NCBI GenBank assembly: GCA_948579315.1
Contig: CAPAOL010000052.1
Span: forward strand, 1 to 20,179
Direction of reading: 5' to 3'
Source of the DNA: an uncultured Phocaeicola sp.
GTDB lineage: Bacteria; Bacteroidota; Bacteroidia; Bacteroidales; Bacteroidaceae
Length of the DNA: 20,179 nt
Made by a program: the position numbers and the translations under genes. Below the pieces are notes generated by a model. That model was not told the DNA's origin and made no database searches. It worked only from the letters and a program-made list of their open reading frames with translations. Within the stretch, counting starts at the first letter, position 1; every line of letters begins with the position of its first letter. This document shows, piece by piece, positions 15,800 to 20,179 of the stretch.

Positions 15800-17419
15800 T
15801 TATTTACCGGCATAGCCTGGATTTTGCTGTAAATTAGGGTTTGTATTAAGATGATCTAAATGAATCGGGAACAGGATAGAGTTGCCATTCAAGTCATTGG
15901 CAGTCGGAGTATGATTAAACCAACTTTTCTTCTGATAGGTTCCGAAGCGAATCATATCCGTACGTCGACGGGCCTCGGCTGCAAATTCCCATCCCCATTC
16001 ATCATAAAGTCCGCCTAATTCTACGACTTCTGTATTACCCGCATCATCAATCTGACCTTTTTCGTCAAGCGTACCATAGTTAATGTGTGTATCGCCTTTT
16101 AACCAAGCTGCATCAACCGTTGCTTTTTCCGGATGAGCCGATTCACGGAATGCACGCTCACGGATCTGTGATACGATATGGGCTGCTTCGGTTTCGTTTT
16201 GTCCTAAGCGGAGCAGACATTCTGCTTTCATCAGCAATACTTCAGTATAACGGAAATAAGGGAAGTCGTTGCTTAGAAGGCTTTTAGCTCCTACCTTAAT
16301 TTCGTATTTTCCTACCCGATAACCGTCATCTGTGTCTGTTTTGTAAATACTGGGTAGCTTATTGGGGAAAGTGGTGATCAGTACTCCGTCCGGGCTGTAC
16401 TGGTCACCTTGCAGCCATGTATATTTTAACCGCATATCATCAGGATCATAGCTGTTAATGAACTGAGGGTTTGCTGCTGAACCTCCCCATGGGGTGGTTT
16501 GCATATTGAAGACCTTACGACTGTTTGAAGATAGAAATTTCATGTGGGCTCCAAAAACAGGACCATTGTTGTCCCCTTCATTATAAACTTCATCATAAGG
16601 AATGGCAAAGATCGTTTCCACACATCCGGAGTTTTCTGTTTTGAAGATATCTGTGTAGTTTGTTTCTAAACTAAACAAACCGCTGTTAATGATATCGTTA
16701 CATTGTTCCAGACATTCGTTCCACATTGGAGTTCCTGTATAGACCCCAGCATTCAGATACATACGTGCCATCAAGCATTTGGCCCCCCATTGAGTGAGTC
16801 TGCCATAAGTGGATTTATTGACTTCAGTAGGCAAATTGGGCATTACTTCTTTCAGTTCATTGATAATGAAGTCAAAAACTTGTTTACGAGTAGATTGAAC
16901 CGGAATCTCTTCACTGAAACTGGTTTGTATAGGAATATTTCCATGTGTATCGCAAAGAATGGAGTACCAAAGTGCACGTACTCCTTTTACCTCAGCTACG
17001 ACTTTAGGTTTACTTTCTTCTGTAAAAAAACCTTCATCGGCACGTTTTAATATTTTATTGGCATTGGCGATGCCTTTATAGCAATAGTCCCAAATACTTT
17101 GGGGCTGTCCTTGCTGGTTGTCCCAAGTGTGTTTGTGCATTTGCTTGTAAGTACCTCCGTCATCCCAGCCGTTCGGGCGGGTAGGTGTGACAATTACATC
17201 GCCCGATTCTTCCTGTAGGTCAAACAAGCCATACCAGTCCATCACAAAGCGTAATTGTGAATAGGTGGTAGCCAACAAGGCTATCTCATCGGCTTCGGTT
17301 GGTACATAGTCTTCTTCAATGATTTCAGAATAAGGCTCCTCATCCAAATTAAAGCAACTGCTTATACTGAGCATGGCAGATGCACAGAGTGCATAAACAC
17401 CATATTTAAATAGTTTCAT
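15800..17419 (-). CDS. SusD/RagB-family surface glycan-binding lipoprotein
   Basis: This 539-residue protein has a lipoprotein signal ending in ISSC with C22 as lipidation site. It is followed by FNLDEEPYSE, an acidic stretch consistent with export to the cell surface. The mature part shows SusD/RagB features: an N-terminal helical TPR-like region with WDYCYKGIANANKILKRADE (residues 109-128), the RALWYSILCDTHGNIPIQT region (148-166), and a C-terminal region with FRYTEVLLMKAECLLRLG and the ending EWGWEFAAEARRRTDMIRFG. SusD-like proteins form the lid of the SusC barrel and hold the incoming glycan. The length is typical. It starts 26 bases after the SusC stop, so the two are cotranscribed. The ligand cannot be read from sequence; the neighbouring GH127 gene hints at an L-arabinofuranose-containing or RG-II-type plant glycan. 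Confidence 0.95.
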   Translation of the reverse strand: MKLFKYGVYALCASAMLSISSCFNLDEEPYSEIIEEDYVPTEADEIALLATTYSQLRFVMDWYGLFDLQEESGDVIVTPTRPNGWDDGGTYKQMHKHTWDNQQGQPQSIWDYCYKGIANANKILKRADEGFFTEESKPKVVAEVKGVRALWYSILCDTHGNIPIQTSFSEEIPVQSTRKQVFDFIINELKEVMPNLPTEVNKSTYGRLTQWGAKCLMARMYLNAGVYTGTPMWNECLEQCNDIINSGLFSLETNYTDIFKTENSGCVETIFAIPYDEVYNEGDNNGPVFGAHMKFLSSNSRKVFNMQTTPWGGSAANPQFINSYDPDDMRLKYTWLQGDQYSPDGVLITTFPNKLPSIYKTDTDDGYRVGKYEIKVGAKSLLSNDFPYFRYTEVLLMKAECLLRLGQNETEAAHIVSQIRERAFRESAHPEKATVDAAWLKGDTHINYGTLDEKGQIDDAGNTEVVELGGLYDEWGWEFAAEARRRTDMIRFGTYQKKSWFNHTPTANDLNGNSILFPIHLDHLNTNPNLQQNPGYAGK

Positions 17420-17445
17420 AACTGTTCTTTTTTGTTTAATTAGAT

Positions 17446-20179
17446 TTAGAATGTAAGATTAACTCCAAAAGTATAAGTGCGATTGGTAGGATACTTGTCG
17501 CGATTGTCAGTACCGGCATCCAATAATCCATAGGTGTTGCTGCTCAATGGTACTTCCGGATCCATACCCTTGTAACCGGTAATGGTAGCTAGATTCAATA
17601 CTGAAGCATAGATACGTAGGTTTTTGATGATATGCTGTTTGGATAGTTTGAAGGTATACCCCAAAGTCACATTGTCAATTTTCCAGTAATCACCGTCCTC
17701 TACGTAATAGCTGACATAGCGTTGGTCATCTTTCAATTGGGTTTTGCCATATACTTTGTCAAAAGCAGAATTCAGGCGGTTGTACTGGATTTCAGGTTTT
17801 GCATTTTCATAATACATACGTTGGTAATTCAAAATCTGGAAGCCGAAAGCACCACGCATATTTATACTTAAATCGAAATTAAAGAAATTGAAGGTATTGT
17901 TCCAGTTCAGATAATGTTTAGGAATACCATTACCTAATACTTGCCAGTCAGTGGCATCGGTTTCCTCGGCTAAAACATGTTCACCTTTTTTGTTTTCTAC
18001 CAACCATAGTCCGTCATCTGTAATATCAACCGATTTCAAACCATAGAAAGTACCTATAGGCTTGCCTACTTGGACGATATGGGTAGTGGTTTGAATGGGT
18101 TCTCCGGTATACCCTGTATAGAAATAATCTTGGTCCATCGAGAATTTCTCGCTGGATAGTGCAACGACCTTGTTTGAATTAGTAGAATAGGACACATTGG
18201 TATTCCAAGTGAATTTTTCTGTCTGGATAGGCGTAGCACGAATTAGAATTTCAAGTCCTTTATTTTCCATTTCCGATGCATTGGCTAGCATGGTTGGATA
18301 CATATAAGGCGGAACAGGAACCTCGTAGTCCCAAAGAGCATCTTTTGTTCTACGTATATAGTAGTCAACGGTTCCACCCAATCGTCCTCCTAGGACATCC
18401 CAATCCAGACCTACATTGAATTCGTGTTTCTTTTCCCAACGCAGGTCAGCGTTGTTGTTACGGATTGTTTCCAATGCTTTGACCCATGTTCCATTGTACA
18501 GGAAAGCGCCATTATAATTCAAACTTGAGAGTGATGTGTACGGGTCGGCTACATTGATTCCGGTCACACCGTATCCCACGCGAAGTTTCAGGTTATCCAT
18601 CCAATTCACATTTTTCATAAAATTCTCTCTGTTAATTCTCCATCCTAAAGAGATGCCGGGGAAATTACCCCACTTATGATCTTTACCGAACTTGGAAGAG
18701 CCTTCATGACGCAAAGAAGCCATCAATAAGTAGCGGTCATTGAAATTGTAACTGACACGGGTGAATAATCCGATTAATTTATCAGAATTTTTATAACTGG
18801 TCATGGAAGCTTCACCACGTTTCAAGGCCATACCTGCTTCCATTTTGTTGTAAGAATAAGCATCGGTAGGAAAATCGTAGTTGGACATGGACAGGTTAGA
18901 GTTGGTGTTGTCTTCATAGTTATAACCTATCAATACACTGACATTGTGCTTGCCGAATGCTTTCTGAAAGTTGGCCGTCAATTCTATCAGATTATTATCA
19001 AAATCAGAATCATAACGATATGCATAGCCGTTACGGCCACTCTTGGTTGTAGATACATGTTTCTTGGTTTGGTAATATCCATCGGTAGAAGTCGTACTCC
19101 GGCGGGCATACATGGCTTTCAAGGTCAAAGATTCAATAGGGCGGAAAGTCAGGCTACCATTGAAACGGATGTTTTTACGTTTCATTTCACCAATTGTTTC
19201 GCGGATATAACTTACAGGATTATCATAAAAATACAAGTCGCGCTCAAACCAGTCACCGTTCTCATCTTTTACAGGTTCTGTAGGATTGTGAATCAAAGCC
19301 TGTCGATAAGCGTATGTATTCCAACTGCGAGGCATGGTATGTTGGCTGACGAATGTACTGACATTGGCTGTCAATTTATTGTCATACATAGAGTGAGTGA
19401 TGTCCATACGACCGTTTATAGCTTCAAAGTCAGTCTTTATAAAAGTACCTTGCCGGTTGGTATAGTTGATGGAGGCTGTATAATTGGTATTTTTACTACC
19501 ACCTCTTAAGGATAAGTTGTGTGAATGAGAAACAGCTGTGCGGGTCAGTTCACCCAGCCAATCGGTATTGGCTCCGAAATCTTTCAAGTTAGCTCCGTTG
19601 AAAGTATATCCTTCATTCCATTTCTGACGAAGGTCATCAGCATCCATGAAATCAGGTCTGTTTAAAATGTTTGATACAGAAACATATCCATTATAATCAA
19701 TGGTGGGAGCCATTTCTTTACGACTTTGTTTGGTTGTAATAATAATTACGCCATTTGTACCACGTGTACCATAAATGGCAGTAGCCGAACCGTCTTTTAA
19801 TACATCGATGGACTCAACATCTTCAGGGGCTACTGTATTCAGACTTCCTGGCACTCCGTCAACTAATACTAATGGTGAAGTTCCACCTTTTAAAGATGAA
19901 ATACCACGTAGCATAATTTGTGTGTTGCCGGTAGGATCTCCTGAAGGTAAAGAAATATTCAGCCCTGCTACCTTACCTTGTATCAGCTGGCCTGCATCGG
20001 TTACCGCCCCCTTCACAAAACTTTCTGATTTTACACTTGAAATAGCACTGGTCACATCACCCTTTCGCTGCGTACCATAACCGATCACAACCACTTCATC
20101 CATCAGTTCGGAATCGTCTTGCATGGTAATATCTTTCTTACCACCATTTCCGACTGGAATTTCCTGAGTCTGATAACCG
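17446..20179 (-). CDS. SusC/RagA-family TonB-dependent transporter (5' end beyond the window)
   Basis: The frame is open to the last base of the window, so the gene is partial. 910 residues are visible, and the signal peptide plus most of the N-terminal CarboxypepD_reg-like domain are missing. An internal Met at 20124 is not the start, because the codons before it (GYQTQEIPVGNGGKKDIT) continue the typical end of that domain. Next come the DEVVVIGYGTQRKGDVTSAI segment that contains the TonB box region, and the plug domain with GISSLKGGTSPLVLVDGVPG, DVLKDGSATAIYGTRGTNGV and IIITTK. A long Tyr/Asn-rich 22-strand barrel follows and ends in FGVNLTF, with the terminal Phe used for outer-membrane insertion. 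It imports oligosaccharides using TonB energy together with the SusD-like lipoprotein encoded 26 bases downstream. Confidence 0.96.
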   Translation of the reverse strand, partial: GYQTQEIPVGNGGKKDITMQDDSELMDEVVVIGYGTQRKGDVTSAISSVKSESFVKGAVTDAGQLIQGKVAGLNISLPSGDPTGNTQIMLRGISSLKGGTSPLVLVDGVPGSLNTVAPEDVESIDVLKDGSATAIYGTRGTNGVIIITTKQSRKEMAPTIDYNGYVSVSNILNRPDFMDADDLRQKWNEGYTFNGANLKDFGANTDWLGELTRTAVSHSHNLSLRGGSKNTNYTASINYTNRQGTFIKTDFEAINGRMDITHSMYDNKLTANVSTFVSQHTMPRSWNTYAYRQALIHNPTEPVKDENGDWFERDLYFYDNPVSYIRETIGEMKRKNIRFNGSLTFRPIESLTLKAMYARRSTTSTDGYYQTKKHVSTTKSGRNGYAYRYDSDFDNNLIELTANFQKAFGKHNVSVLIGYNYEDNTNSNLSMSNYDFPTDAYSYNKMEAGMALKRGEASMTSYKNSDKLIGLFTRVSYNFNDRYLLMASLRHEGSSKFGKDHKWGNFPGISLGWRINRENFMKNVNWMDNLKLRVGYGVTGINVADPYTSLSSLNYNGAFLYNGTWVKALETIRNNNADLRWEKKHEFNVGLDWDVLGGRLGGTVDYYIRRTKDALWDYEVPVPPYMYPTMLANASEMENKGLEILIRATPIQTEKFTWNTNVSYSTNSNKVVALSSEKFSMDQDYFYTGYTGEPIQTTTHIVQVGKPIGTFYGLKSVDITDDGLWLVENKKGEHVLAEETDATDWQVLGNGIPKHYLNWNNTFNFFNFDLSINMRGAFGFQILNYQRMYYENAKPEIQYNRLNSAFDKVYGKTQLKDDQRYVSYYVEDGDYWKIDNVTLGYTFKLSKQHIIKNLRIYASVLNLATITGYKGMDPEVPLSSNTYGLLDAGTDNRDKYPTNRTYTFGVNLTF

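Noticed and set aside
18946..19509. 187-codon open frame antisense to the SusC gene
   Set aside because: Overlaps well-supported barrel coding sequence and shows no domain or start signals.

Overview
The window looks like chromosome of a gut Bacteroidales species, most likely Bacteroides or Phocaeicola. The evidence is a SusC/SusD pair, a hybrid two-component sensor of the HTCS type, DUF4294 and DUF4884 proteins, and AT-rich intergenic DNA. Several genes are preceded by the Bacteroidetes-type -7 promoter element TAnnTTTG and have no Shine-Dalgarno sequence. No rRNA, tRNA, integrase, insertion sequence or CRISPR array was found.

Left part (1-5273): a SpoU/TrmH-type RNA methyltransferase (+) converges on a secreted DUF4294 protein (-). 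A probable outer-membrane protein with a ComEA-like helix-hairpin-helix region follows (+), then a TYW1-like radical SAM protein (+). The next 900 bases have no intact gene. They hold a small cluster of AAGTAAG/CTTACTT repeats, the remains of an S41-type protease gene broken by frame changes and an internal deletion, and a strong hairpin terminator.

Middle part (5274-8160): a SulP-family anion transporter with a STAS domain (-), a small DUF4884-type lipoprotein (-), and rubrerythrin (+) with its own terminator. The lipoprotein and rubrerythrin are divergent. The DNA between them carries a recognisable -7 element for each gene and a perfect 19-bp inverted repeat just upstream of the rubrerythrin element, a candidate redox-related operator.

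Right part (8177-20179): a compact polysaccharide utilisation locus, all on the minus strand, in transcription order susC-like (cut by the right edge), susD-like, a large GH127 glycosidase and an HTCS regulator. In the expected model the SusC/SusD pair captures and imports an oligosaccharide, the GH127 enzyme removes a beta-L-arabinofuranosyl or related residue, and the HTCS senses a breakdown product in the periplasm and activates the operon. A GC-rich hairpin between susD and the glycosidase may lower expression of the enzyme relative to the transport pair. The SusC coding frame stays open to the last base, so more of the locus lies beyond the window.

No clearly new multi-gene system was found. 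The items most worth a second look are the HHH outer-membrane protein, the GH127 enzyme with its added terminal regions, the rubrerythrin operator candidate, the AAGTAAG repeat cluster and the susD-GH127 hairpin.
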